Notes under the pieces: generated by a model | The model's database searches: none | Seen by the model: the letters and a program-made list of their open reading frames with translations, nothing else | What the model was told of the DNA's origin: nothing | DNA from: Kineothrix sp. MSJ-39 | GTDB lineage: Bacteria; Bacillota; Clostridia; Lachnospirales; Lachnospiraceae | NCBI RefSeq assembly: GCF_018917935.1 | Contig: NZ_JAHLPN010000004.1 | Location: 1 to 64,000, forward strand | Direction of reading: 5' to 3' | Length of the DNA: 64,000 nucleotides | Shown here: in pieces, positions 49,508-59,100 of the stretch | Numbering within the stretch: the first letter of the stretch is position 1 | How the letters are laid out: every line of letters begins with the position of its first letter | Made by a program: the position numbers and the translations under genes

Positions 49508-52369
49508 CTATCTAGGTACCTCGACCATAATGTAAGCCTCTACGATATCAAGCTCCTTCATCTGGTCAAAGCCCTCAAATACAAGACCACATTCAAATCC
49601 TGCTTTTACTTCTTTTACATCATCCTTGAAACGTTTTAAGGATGCCAGCTCGCCTTCGAAGATCTGCTCACCTTCTCTTGTGATACGAACCTTGCAGTTT
49701 CTCTCGAAACGGCCATCCAGCACATAAGAACCGGCAATATTGCCGACTGCGGATGCCTTGAAGATCTGTCTTACTTCCGCATGACCGATCACCTGCTCCT
49801 CGAATACAGGATCCAGCATACCCTTCATGGCAGCTTCCACGTCTTCAATTGCCTGATAAATAACCTTATACAGACGGACATCAACGCCTTCTCTCTCTGC
49901 TGTTGCCTTTGCCTGTGCATCCGGTCTGACATTGAAACCAATGATGATCGCGGAGGATGCACTTGCCAGAATAACATCGGATTCGTTGATCGCACCAACA
50001 CCGCCATGGATACATTTGACAACAACTTCTTCATTGGACAGCTTTAAGAGACTCTGCTTCACAGCTTCCACACTACCCTGTACATCAGCCTTGATGATCA
50101 GGTTCAGCTCTTTCAGATTGCCTTCCTGGATTTTGGTAAACAGATCGTCAAGCGACATCTTGGACTTTGTTTCTTCCAGCTTCTTCACCTTGTTCTGTGC
50201 TACGAAGGTTTCTGCAAACTGCTTTGCTGTCTTATCATTTTCATGTGCGATCAGGATCTCACCTGCATTCGGCACATCGGAAAGACCTAAGATCTCAACC
50301 GGTGTAGAAGGACCTGCTTCTTTCACTCTGCGTCCCTTGTCATCTACCATGGCTCTTACCTTACCATGTGCAGCACCTGCTGATACAAAGTCACCGACAT
50401 GCAGTGTACCCTTCTGTACCAGAACAGTTGCAACGGAACCGCGTCCCTTATCCAGCTCTGCCTCGATAACAAGACCTCTTGCCTGTCTGTTCGGATTTGC
50501 TTTCAGTTCCAGAATTTCTGCTGTTAAGATGATCGTTTCAAGTAAGGTATCGATCCCTTCGCCTGATTTTGCGGAAACCGGTACAAATTCTGTTGTTCCA
50601 CCCCAGTCTACCGGGATCAGTTCATATTCTGTCAGCTCCTGTTTCACGCGGTCGATATTGGCATTCGGCTTATCGATCTTGTTGACAGCAACGATAATTT
50701 CAATTCCTGCTGCTTTTGCATGGTTGATCGCTTCTACGGTCTGTGGCATAACACCATCATCTGCCGCAACAACAAGGATTGCGATATCCGTTGAATTTGC
50801 ACCACGCATACGCATTGCTGTAAAGGCTTCATGTCCCGGTGTATCCAGGAACGTGATCTTCTCGCCCTTTACATTGACTGTATAAGCACCGATATGCTGT
50901 GTGATACCACCGGCCTCGCGGTCTGTTACATTGGTCTTACGGATTGCATCCAGAAGGGATGTTTTACCATGATCGACATGACCCATGACACAGATTACAG
51001 GTGGTCTCTTCACCATATCCTTTTCATCTTCTTCGTCCTCTTTCAGCAGTTCTTCGATCACATCCACCTGCACTTCCTTTTCACAGATGATATCATAATC
51101 GATCGCAATGTTTTCAGCCGTCTCAAAATCAACTTCCTGATTGACTGTTACGATCTGGCCCTGCATAAAGAGCTTCTTCACGATAGCGGAAGGCTGCAGC
51201 TTCATCTTATCTGCCAGATCCTTGATCGTGATCGTTTCAGGGATCGTGATCACCTTGATCTGTTCTTCTACAACTTCCTCTTTCTTTTCAGGTTTGATAA
51301 ATCTGCCTGCTTTATTTTTGTTTTTCAGCATTGCTGCATTGTCATCTTCGTAGATATGATCCTTTTTGCTTCTCTTATCTCTTTCCTGACTCATGCGTCT
51401 CTTTTCATCGTCACGATGCTTTTCAGGCTCATTCATCGGTGCTTCCGGAACATATCCTTTACCCGGCTGATTTTTGCCGAATCGATTCTGCGGTCTGCCA
51501 TCGCCTCTGTTAGGGCGGTCATTACCTGCAAAAGGTCTGTTACCACCCTGACGATTCTGAGCACCGCCATTCCCTTGGCCACCGCGGTTATAACCGCCGT
51601 TACGGTCTCTGTCATTTCTCTGTCCGTTTGCTCCGTTGCCGCCATTCTGTGGTCTTCTGTCGCCATAACGTTTCTGTCCGTCTCCATTATTGTTATAAGC
51701 TCTTCTTTCTGTGTTCTGCGCTGCACCTGCCTGGCCACCTCTGCCTCGGTTATCAGCCTGCTGCTGGTTTGTCTGTACCTGCTGCTCCTGCGGTTTTGCC
51801 TCCGTCTTTGGCTTTGGCTGCTGGTTAGCCGGCTGTGGCTTCGGTGTCGGTGTGATCGCTACCGGCTTGATTACAGGCTTTGGCAGCGGACGATATGTCT
51901 GCGAGGTCTGTGTCACGCGGCTTCCGCGTACGCTGCCGCGGTCATTGCCATAGCCCTGCTGTCTGCCACCACCGTTATTGTTATTTCTGTTATGTGCATT
52001 TCCCGTTGTATTTCCGTTTCCGCCCTGGTTTCTTTTTCCTGCCATGTTGCTGTTATGCGGATTGCTGACAAAAATAATATTCTTCTTTTTCTTTGGTGCT
52101 TCCTCTGTCTTTGCTTCCGGCTTAGTTGCCTCTGGCTTACTTTCTGCCTTCGGCTGCGGCTTTGCCTCTGCCTTTGGTGATTCCGGCTTACTTTCTGCCT
52201 TTGGTGCTTCTGCCTTTTTGAATTTTGCTCTGACTGCTGCCACTGCTTCTTCATCCAGACTTGAGTCACTTCTCTTTACTTCCACACCCTTGGATGCCAG
52301 AAAGCTCTTTACATCGTCGTTTGATATGTTTAACTCTTCTGCTAATTCACGCACTTTCAATTTTGCCAT
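49508..52369 (-). CDS. infB: Translation initiation factor IF-2 with a long disordered N-terminus
   Basis: IF-2 is the GTPase that places initiator tRNA on the 30S subunit. Its 953 residues start with an IF2_N domain ([27 protein letters not shown]). A Lys/Pro/Glu-rich stretch and a long Asn/Gly/Arg/Gln-rich low-complexity region (about 105-310, including RGG- and GGNG-type repeats) follow. A second IF2_N-like domain, the G domain ([29 protein letters not shown]) and domains II-IV complete it. The disordered region is unusually rich in Asn and Arg. Confidence 0.97.
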   Translation of the reverse strand: MAKLKVRELAEELNISNDDVKSFLASKGVEVKRSDSSLDEEAVAAVRAKFKKAEAPKAESKPESPKAEAKPQPKAESKPEATKPEAKTEEAPKKKKNIIFVSNPHNSNMAGKRNQGGNGNTTGNAHNRNNNNGGGRQQGYGNDRGSVRGSRVTQTSQTYRPLPKPVIKPVAITPTPKPQPANQQPKPKTEAKPQEQQVQTNQQQADNRGRGGQAGAAQNTERRAYNNNGDGQKRYGDRRPQNGGNGANGQRNDRDRNGGYNRGGQGNGGAQNRQGGNRPFAGNDRPNRGDGRPQNRFGKNQPGKGYVPEAPMNEPEKHRDDEKRRMSQERDKRSKKDHIYEDDNAAMLKNKNKAGRFIKPEKKEEVVEEQIKVITIPETITIKDLADKMKLQPSAIVKKLFMQGQIVTVNQEVDFETAENIAIDYDIICEKEVQVDVIEELLKEDEEDEKDMVKRPPVICVMGHVDHGKTSLLDAIRKTNVTDREAGGITQHIGAYTVNVKGEKITFLDTPGHEAFTAMRMRGANSTDIAILVVAADDGVMPQTVEAINHAKAAGIEIIVAVNKIDKPNANIDRVKQELTEYELIPVDWGGTTEFVPVSAKSGEGIDTLLETIILTAEILELKANPNRQARGLVIEAELDKGRGSVATVLVQKGTLHVGDFVSAGAAHGKVRAMVDDKGRRVKEAGPSTPVEILGLSDVPNAGEILIAHENDKTAKQFAETFVAQNKVKKLEETKSKMSLDDLFTKIQEGNLKELNLIIKADVQGSVEAVKQSLLKLSNEEVVVKCIHGGVGAINESDVILASASSAIIIGFNVRPDAQAKATAEREGVDVRLYKVIYQAIEDVEAAMKGMLDPVFEEQVIGHAEVRQIFKASAVGNIAGSYVLDGRFERNCKVRITREGEQIFEGELASLKRFKDDVKEVKAGFECGLVFEGFDQMKELDIVEAYIMVEVPR

Positions 52370-52387
52370 CTATTTCACTACCTCCGT

Positions 52388-52705
52388 CTAATTAAGTAAA
52401 TTTATAATCGCATCTGCAAATCCCTCGTCTGTCACCGCCAGAGAAGCACGCACTTCCTTGCCCATCGCATGTGCCAGTTCCTCTTTGGTACCGCATACAT
52501 AGCATGGCACCTCGTAAAAGCTGCATTTATCCTGAAACAGCTTTTTCGTATTGTCCGATGCATCCTCTGCCACAATGACAAGACAGGCTTTAAAGCTCTT
52601 GACTGCTTTTTCCGTTGCGAACTCACCACTGACTGTTTTTCTGGCTCTTGTTGCCAGACCGATCAGGGAAAAAATCTTTTTCTTATTTTTCACTGTTTTC
52701 GTCAT
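52388..52705 (-). CDS. L7Ae-family ribosomal-like protein YlxQ
   Basis: This 105-residue protein of the L7Ae/L30e RNA-binding fold (FSLIGLATRARKTVSGEFATEKAVKS, LVIVAEDASDNTKKLFQDKC) is a K-turn binder by family. The ATG at 52705 overlaps the end of ylxR by 23 bases, and AAGGAG lies directly before it. An upstream ATG at 52726 lacks a ribosome site. It is in the standard nusA-ylxR-ylxQ-infB order. Confidence 0.92.
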   Translation of the reverse strand: MTKTVKNKKKIFSLIGLATRARKTVSGEFATEKAVKSFKACLVIVAEDASDNTKKLFQDKCSFYEVPCYVCGTKEELAHAMGKEVRASLAVTDEGFADAIINLLN

Positions 52706-52955
52706 ACTCCTTTTGCAGGCTCTCATAAACCGACTGATCTATACTCATTTTGAAAGAGCGCTCCAATCCTTTGTTCTTCATAGCCATCTTTAAGCATTCT
52801 TCCTGTTTGCAAAGATAAGCACCTCTCCCATTTTTTCTACCGGTTACATCTAAGACAATATCGCCTTCCGCAGTCTTAATAACGCGCATCATTTCTTTTT
52901 TGCTCTTCATCTGCCCGCATCCGACGCATTGTCTGAGTGGAACTTTTTTACTCAT
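52683..52955 (-). CDS. YlxR/RnpM family RNA-binding protein
   Basis: This 90-residue DUF448 protein has the conserved RQCVGCGQMKSKKEMMRVI and GRKNGRGAYLCKQEECLKMAMK. In B. subtilis this protein has been described as a modulator of RNase P (RnpM). The two Cys pairs do not form an obvious zinc site. It is cotranscribed with nusA and ylxQ. Confidence 0.94.
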   Translation of the reverse strand: MSKKVPLRQCVGCGQMKSKKEMMRVIKTAEGDIVLDVTGRKNGRGAYLCKQEECLKMAMKNKGLERSFKMSIDQSVYESLQKEYDENSEK

Positions 52956-52973
52956 AAAACTCCTCTGTTTCTT

Positions 52974-54146
52974 TTATTCTTCCATATTGTCTGCAGACTC
53001 TTCTGTTTCGGAAACATCTTCTGTATCCATCACATCCTCTGCAGCTTCATCCTCATCTTCATAGTCATCATCGATATAATCTTCATAACGGAAGCCCGGT
53101 GCATCCTTTGCCTGTGTCTCGGACTTGATATCGATCTTATATCCTGTCAGTCTTGCTGCCAGTCTTGCATTCTGGCCTTCTTTACCGATTGCAAGAGATA
53201 ACTGGTAATCCGGTACAACAACCTTGGCTGTCTTTTCATCCGGATCTGCAAATACTGCTACGATCTTAGCCGGTGATAATGCGTTCTGGATCAGGTTACC
53301 TGGGTTCTCATCCCAGTTGATGATGTCGATCTTCTCACCGCGCAGCTCATTTACGATGGAATTGACTCTGCTGCCGTTCATACCAACGCAGGCACCGACC
53401 GGATCTACGTTCGGATTGTCACTCCATACAGCCATCTTTGTACGGCTTCCTGCTTCACGGGCGATCGCTTTGATCTCAACTGTTCCGTCTGCGATCTCTG
53501 CAACCTCTGATTCAAACAGACGCTTCACAAGATCAGGATGGGTACGGCTCACAAGGATCCTTGGACCCTTTGTTGTATTCTTAACTTCCAGAATGTAAAC
53601 CTTGATACGCTCTGTCGGCTTGAATACTTCACCCTTTACCATTTCATTTTCATTTAAGATTGCATCTGCCTTGCCAAGGTCAATGCTGATATTTCTACCG
53701 ATATATCTCTGTACGATACCTGTTACAACATCTTTTTCCTTTTCGTAGAACTGATTGTAAACAACGTTTCTTTCTTCCTCACGGATCTTCTGTAAAATTA
53801 CGTTCTTTGCATTCTGTGTTGCAATACGTCCGAACTCTTTGGATTTGATCTCTACGGAAACTGTTCCGCCGACCTCTGCCTTTTTATTGTATTTCAGGGC
53901 ATCCTCTAACGCGATCTGCAGGCAGTCGTCTTCCACTTCTTCCGGTGTTGCAACAACTTCCTTCTCGGCAACTACTTTAAAATCACCTGTTTCGCGGTTC
54001 ATGCTGACCGTTACGTTATCTGCCTTTCCGAAATGGTTTCTGCAGGCAGTCAGCAGAGAATTCTCGATCGCTTCAAAAAGAGTTTCCTTACTGATCTCTT
54101 TCTCCTTTTCCAGAATGTCCATTGCTTCAATTAATTCTTTGTTCAT
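52974..54146 (-). CDS. nusA: Transcription termination/antitermination factor NusA
   Basis: NusA binds RNA polymerase and modulates pausing and termination. Its 390 residues have the N-terminal polymerase-binding domain (ELIEAMDILEKEKEISKETLFEAIENSL), an S1 domain (DVVTGIVQRYIGRNISIDLGKADAILNE), and two KH domains (DPVGACVGMNGSRVNSIVNELRGEKIDII, LSLAIGKEGQNARLAARLTGYKIDIK). An acidic C-terminal tail follows in place of the proteobacterial acidic repeats. The ribosome site is strong. Confidence 0.97.
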   Translation of the reverse strand: MNKELIEAMDILEKEKEISKETLFEAIENSLLTACRNHFGKADNVTVSMNRETGDFKVVAEKEVVATPEEVEDDCLQIALEDALKYNKKAEVGGTVSVEIKSKEFGRIATQNAKNVILQKIREEERNVVYNQFYEKEKDVVTGIVQRYIGRNISIDLGKADAILNENEMVKGEVFKPTERIKVYILEVKNTTKGPRILVSRTHPDLVKRLFESEVAEIADGTVEIKAIAREAGSRTKMAVWSDNPNVDPVGACVGMNGSRVNSIVNELRGEKIDIINWDENPGNLIQNALSPAKIVAVFADPDEKTAKVVVPDYQLSLAIGKEGQNARLAARLTGYKIDIKSETQAKDAPGFRYEDYIDDDYEDEDEAAEDVMDTEDVSETEESADNMEE

Positions 54147-54206
54147 TTTTCCTTTTTCCTCCTATATTCTATCAAATCGTATGCTTTCTGTAGTTTGCGG
54201 ATCTGA

Positions 54207-54674
54207 TTAAAATTCCACATATGGTCTGACAAGTGCAAGCTCGTTTCTCTGCAGGACACGCAATGCGCCGTCCGGCTCCTCGATCGTGATCTGTTCCTTA
54301 TTATAGGCTTTCAGAACACCCATAAATTCTTTCTTTTTGTCGATCATCTTGTAGGTACGCATCTCGATCGGCTTTTCCAGATACCGGTAAAAGTCCTTAT
54401 CCTTTTTCAGCGGCCGTAAAAGTCCCGGACTGCTGACCTCCATAATGTACGAATCCTCGATAAAATCATTCTGATCGATCACATCGGAAAACGCCCGGCT
54501 GACCAGCTCACAGTCATCAATGGTAATACCGCCCGGCTTATCAATGTAAGCCCGCAGATACCATGTACCGCCTTCTTTTACATACTCCACATCCACCAGC
54601 TCAAATCCATGGCTTTCTACGATGGGAAGCAGCATTTCTTCTGCTTTTGCTTCATAAGTTTCTTTTTTTGCCAT
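54207..54674 (-). CDS. rimP: Ribosome maturation factor RimP
   Basis: RimP is a 30S assembly factor. Its 155 residues have the N-terminal domain (FELVDVEYVKEGGTWYLRAYIDKPGGITIDDCELVSRAFSDVID) and a C-terminal Sm-like domain (YMEVSSPGL-type: YIMEVSSPGLLRPLKK, YLEKPIEMRTY). The ATG at 54674 is preferred to the GTG two codons upstream. It is the first gene of the rimP-nusA-infB operon, and a -10-like TATAAT lies about 40 bases upstream (54721-54716). Confidence 0.95.
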   Translation of the reverse strand: MAKKETYEAKAEEMLLPIVESHGFELVDVEYVKEGGTWYLRAYIDKPGGITIDDCELVSRAFSDVIDQNDFIEDSYIMEVSSPGLLRPLKKDKDFYRYLEKPIEMRTYKMIDKKKEFMGVLKAYNKEQITIEEPDGALRVLQRNELALVRPYVEF

Positions 54675-54724
54675 TTTCACCTGTCCTTTACTGATTGCTT
54701 TGTAACCATTTAGACATTATACAA

Positions 54725-54752
54725 AAGAGTGGGCTTTGCAGCCCACTCTTCT
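54725..54752 (-). terminator. Terminator of the Rpn-family gene
   Basis: AGAGTGGGCT pairs AGCCCACTCT with a 4-base loop (54727-54750), followed on the minus strand by TTTTGTAT. It separates the Rpn-family gene from the rimP operon. Confidence 0.8.
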
Positions 54753-54843
54753 AGTAAAATCATATCATCTTTATGCAGTATAGCACTCTGTTTCCCTGTT
54801 TGCAAGGTTTTTTCACAATTTCTTTTGGTTTGGCAATTTGAAA

Positions 54844-55806
54844 TTACATTTTGCAAAAACTCAAGCTCTTCTGGTTTTCTTTTAAATCATCTCTATTGAT
54901 TCCGATTTGTTTGCATGCTTCTTCTTCGGATATATGTTGGCTTTCTGCAAGTAATTTTACAGACTTTTTCAATAATTCCTTTTGATTTTCTATCACCACA
55001 TTGCTTTCCTCAAGCGCAAGCCTTGCTTCTTCCAGCCTCTTCTGGGTTCCTCGCTCATGATTGTAGTAGTCCTGCCTTGCACGGCATTTTTCTTTTACGA
55101 TCTCATCCTGATTGTAAACATATAATGCCTCAGTGGCTTCCTGTAATTCCTGATTTCTTTCTGCCATCTGCCTCAGCTCCTCCCACGTTTTCGCTTTAAA
55201 AACTTGTGTCCAATACACCAGTCCCGTATCTACATCTTCTTGTGTTGCCAATTCTATTTGTGTTAAGTCTACCACATACAGATTAAATTTTGTAGTATAT
55301 ACATGGTGATTTTTCAGGTTCATCATCCGGTATTTTGCAAAAAATTCCGGATATTCCGGGAAAAGCGTATAGTTTAAAAATCCGATATGATATACCGGTT
55401 TGACATTGATGTATTCATCTCCTTTTGCAACATTGTCATAGCTTCTGGCAAGATAGGATAATGACCTTTCCGGCCAGTCTTTCAGATCAAGCACCTGCAT
55501 TTCCAAATTGATGATCGTATTATTGTTGAGAAGTACATGGATATCCAGAATAAACGTTTTGTCATCAATCGCTTCCCTAGGTTCAATTGGATTTTGCACA
55601 ACAATATCTTGCACATCTCCAGCATCCAGCTTCAGGCAAGCACATACAATAGAACGTAATACATTCTTATGCTTTTGCAAGATTACCCGAAACATATAAT
55701 CATTCAAAAATGTGTATGGGATTGTTCCTGTTGCTTTTTTGAGTGCCTCCGATACCCCTTCCATTTTCAGTGCATCTGAAATAACTGCCTTTTCTTTTTG
55801 TGACAT
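54844..55806 (-). CDS. Rpn-family PD-(D/E)xK nuclease/putative transposase
   Basis: This 320-residue protein of the Rpn (recombination-promoting nuclease, RpnA-like) family has the N-terminal LNDYMFRVILQ. The nuclease core is seen as DKTFILDIHVLLNNNTIINLEMQVLD (Asp and Glu-x-Gln of the PD-(D/E)xK variant). WPERSLSYLARSYDN and a C-terminal coiled coil of about 90 residues follow. Family members are mobile-element-like and frequently multicopy. It has its own promoter with upstream direct repeats and a leader with three small hairpins. Confidence 0.88.
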   Translation of the reverse strand: MSQKEKAVISDALKMEGVSEALKKATGTIPYTFLNDYMFRVILQKHKNVLRSIVCACLKLDAGDVQDIVVQNPIEPREAIDDKTFILDIHVLLNNNTIINLEMQVLDLKDWPERSLSYLARSYDNVAKGDEYINVKPVYHIGFLNYTLFPEYPEFFAKYRMMNLKNHHVYTTKFNLYVVDLTQIELATQEDVDTGLVYWTQVFKAKTWEELRQMAERNQELQEATEALYVYNQDEIVKEKCRARQDYYNHERGTQKRLEEARLALEESNVVIENQKELLKKSVKLLAESQHISEEEACKQIGINRDDLKENQKSLSFCKM

Positions 55807-55849
55807 ATAGTCCTCCTTATGTAATTGATAGAATGATGATTGAAAATCA

Positions 55850-55907
55850 GGGCGAAATGCCCTTTTAAGATGAGCCGAAGCTCTGAGATAATCGCCGCCT
55901 GAAAGGC
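55850..55907 (-). promoter_or_regulatory. Three-hairpin leader of the Rpn-family gene
   Basis: On the minus strand the predicted leader (start near 55917) holds GCCT-TTC-AGGC (55907-55897), GAGC-TTCG-GCTC with a UUCG tetraloop (55883-55872), and GGGC-ATTTC-GCCC (55862-55850). The ribosome site follows about 30 bases later. The regular array of short stable hairpins suggests an RNA-level control element, but no known riboswitch class is recognised. Confidence 0.45.
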
Positions 55908-55923
55908 AACGGTGAATATGGTT

Positions 55924-56001
55924 ATGATAGCAGAGGAAAACCCTGTAGTCAACTGTACAAATACAGAAATTAAAACACTATGGAAATGCAGAAATTAAAA
56001 C
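55924..56001 (-). promoter_or_regulatory. Promoter of the Rpn-family gene with tandem direct repeats
   Basis: TTGACT (55952-55947) and TATCAT (55929-55924) have 17-base spacing on the minus strand. Just upstream of the -35 are two 18-bp direct repeats, GTTTTAATTTCTG(T/C)ATTT (55976-55959 and 56001-55984), one mismatch apart and with a 25-bp period. They are a candidate operator. Confidence 0.6.
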
Positions 56002-56135
56002 AGAAACAGCATATAGCAATCAATAGTGTAGGCAAAGGCAGCCAAACGTGATAGCGGCTATATACTGTTCCTGTTTTTGTATCAATAACTTTCATCCAAG
56101 TCTTGGTCAGGTCCTCTTTTATGCCTGATCACATT
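56002..56135. other. Remaining spacer between the RND and Rpn-family genes
   Basis: No open frame with a ribosome site is visible here. A short imperfect inverted repeat, GCAGCCAAACGTGATAGCGGCT (split as GCAGCC and GCGGCT), is present near 56038-56059, together with a T-rich stretch. The terminator of the RND gene was not identified with confidence. Confidence 0.4.
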
Positions 56136-59100
56136 TTACTCTGCGGATTCCTCCATCAGATTGCTTTCATCGCCCAAATCCACCTTTTTGAGCTCCCTTC
56201 TGAAGAAGATATCATACATGACCGGTACGATAAAGAGTGTCATCAGCGTTGCATAGGCAAGTCCGCCGATGGAAACGATGACCATTCCCCGGCTCATGAC
56301 TGCGGAAGCATCTCTGGAGAGCGCCATAGTCATCATGGCGAGGATCGTCGTCAATGCTGTCATCAGGATCGGGCGCATACGCGTCTTTCCTGTTTCTACC
56401 AGTGCCTCTCGTTTTTCCATGCCATCCAGTCGCAACTGATTTACATAATCCACGAATACGATACCGTTGTTTACGACGACACCGGCAAGGATCAAGAATC
56501 CCATCATGGCGATCATGGAAAGTTCCTCTCCTGTCAGCATCAGTCCAAGGAAACCGCCTGTAAATGCCAGTGGGATCGTAAAGAGCACGATAAACGGAGA
56601 CAACAGGCTCTGGAACTGTGCTACCATGATCAGATAGATAAAGATGATCGCCAGTGTGATCATCAGAAGCATATCATGCATCATGCTCATGACCTGTGTA
56701 CTCTCGCCTGCGATCTCGATCCGGTAACCTTCCGGTGTCTTATAATCATTCAGTTTATCTTCTACCGTTCTGGATAACAGCGTTGTATTATAACCTTCCA
56801 TCGTATCTGCGGTAACGGAAATATAACGCTCCTGATTTTCGCGGTTGATGCTGGATACGCTTGCGCCCTCGGAAACTTTTGCAAATTCGGACAGCTTATG
56901 CTCTTCCGTCACAGACTTGCCGTCTTCATCCTGCGTCGTTGTTTCAAAGGTATATGCCATCAGGTTATCTTCCGTCAGTTTTTCCGTATCGTCCACGATC
57001 GTCACCTGATAGGTCTCGTCAGCCGTGGTCAGTGTTGTCGCATCCTTGCTGTCTGTCAGTTTGCCGGACAGTTCGCTGTAGATCTGTGCCACCGTCAGTC
57101 CAAGGCGCATTGCCTTATCCTTGTCAACGGTAATGACAAGCTGTCTGTCCCCGTCACTTTGTCCGTTTTCGATATTTTCAAAGCCTTCTATAGAAGAAAG
57201 CAGCTCCTTCATATCTTCGCTGACCGAAAGCAGTGTATCCAGATCATCGCCGTAAATATTCAGTGTCAGACCGTCTCCCGTCAGTGCGGACATATCCATA
57301 TTGGAGGTTGCAACGCTGTATTCGACCTGTGGATATGCTTCCATCATCTTTTCCAGCTTCTTTGCCACCTTGGTGTTATTTTTCCCTGTCTCATCATCGA
57401 GCAGCAGGAAGAAGGTAAAATCCTTATTACTGCCGGAACTCAGCAGCATATCGCCGCTTCCGCCGCCGGACATAATGCCGACTGTTTCAATGCCCTGTAC
57501 GGCCTGCATCTGCTCCATCAGTTCGTCTGCCACCGCATAGCCTTCCGTTACTTTCATTTCATCAGGCATATTGACGGTCATGCTCATCTGGCTGCCCCCC
57601 ATCTCAGGCATCATGATCATACCGGTTGACAGCACACGCACGACGCAGAGCACAAGCAATGCGATTGCAATCGCCAACGGTACGATCTTTACTTTCAGGC
57701 AGAACCGAAGCACTTTATCATATACCTTTAATACTTTATCAAACAATCTGTGTGACTTTTCTTTCGTATTTTTCAAAAGTACCACGCTCATGCTCGGCAC
57801 TACGGTCAGTGCCACAATCAGACTGGCAATCAGGCTGTACGCAATGGTCAGTGCCATATCCGTAAACAGTTCTCTGGTCAGACCTGTGGTAAAGACGATC
57901 GGCAGGAAAACGCAGATCGTCGTCAGCGTAGATGCTGCGATCGCGCCCGCTACCTGATTGGCTCCCATAACCGCCGCCCGCGCTGCGCTGATCCCTTTAT
58001 TGCGCAGTCTGTATATATTCTCGATCACGACGATCGAGTTATCTACCAGCATACCGACACCGAGTGCCAGACCGGATAAGGAGATCATATTCAATGTAAT
58101 ATTCGTAAAATACATCAGCACAACCGCAAAGAGCACACTCATCGGAATACTGAATGCCACTACAACCGTCGGCTTGTAATCTTTTAAGAAAATTGCCAGG
58201 ACAACGATCGCCAGGAGCGCACCCCAGATCAGGTTGGACAATACGGAATTGATGATCAGCTTGATATAATCTCCCTGATCCATCAGTGGAGTGATACGCA
58301 GCCCGTCATACTTCTCTTCCAGCTCCTTGATGGCTTTATTACATGCCTTTGATACATCGGAAGTACCTGCGGTGCTTGCCTTGGAAATACTTAAGATCAC
58401 ACCGTCATTTCCGTTGATCTTTGCGTAGTTGTCGTCCGCATTATCAATGACTGTCACGTCCGCCACATCACTGATCCTGACATCTCCTACTTTGTCTACC
58501 TTGCAGAGTACCATATCTTCCACTTCATCGATTGCGGAAAATTCATCCCCTACCTTGACAAGCACCTGTGACTCGTCTTCATTTTTGATATAGCCTGCAG
58601 GCATATTGAAATTCTGGGCAGATAAAAGCTGTGACAGGGTATCCATCGTCAGAAGAGCATCCAGATTGGCACTTTCCATCGCCTGCTCCCTGCTGTCATC
58701 CAGCTGGTCCTGTGCATCCTCCATCTGCTTTTCGCCATCTTCAATAGAAGTCATGCCACTTGCCATCTGCGCCGTATATGCACCAAAAGAAGCTGCTGCC
58801 GTGATCTTGCCTGCCTCTACATCCACATAGGCATCTTCTGCCTGCTGGATCGATGCATCCACCTTATCCTTGACCGCCTCCGCAGCCTTGATCTCAATTG
58901 CCAGATTGGCAAGCTCTGTATCAATCTGCGGAATCCTGACTTCTACAATATCATACAGCTTCTGCAGATTTGCCTTGGTCATCTGCTTTGCCGCATCGCT
59001 GTTTCCCTGACTTTCCAGCAGCTTTTTAAATGCCTTCAGCTTATCCGGATTGTCCAGCGCGTCCTTTACGTTCTCCGGAATCTGCGCTGCCTGCTCCGCG

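Noticed and set aside
50831-52180. 449-codon open frame on the plus strand opposite infB
   Set aside because: It is a shadow of the repetitive IF-2 N-terminal coding sequence; composition is implausible (Leu/Cys/Ser/Ile-rich) and it lacks a start site.
55807-56135. Second copy of an insertion sequence around the Rpn-family gene
   Set aside because: No terminal inverted repeats or target duplications flanking 54844-55806 could be seen.
56898-57629. Plus-strand open frame within the RND gene
   Set aside because: It is antisense to conserved RND domains, with no ribosome site.
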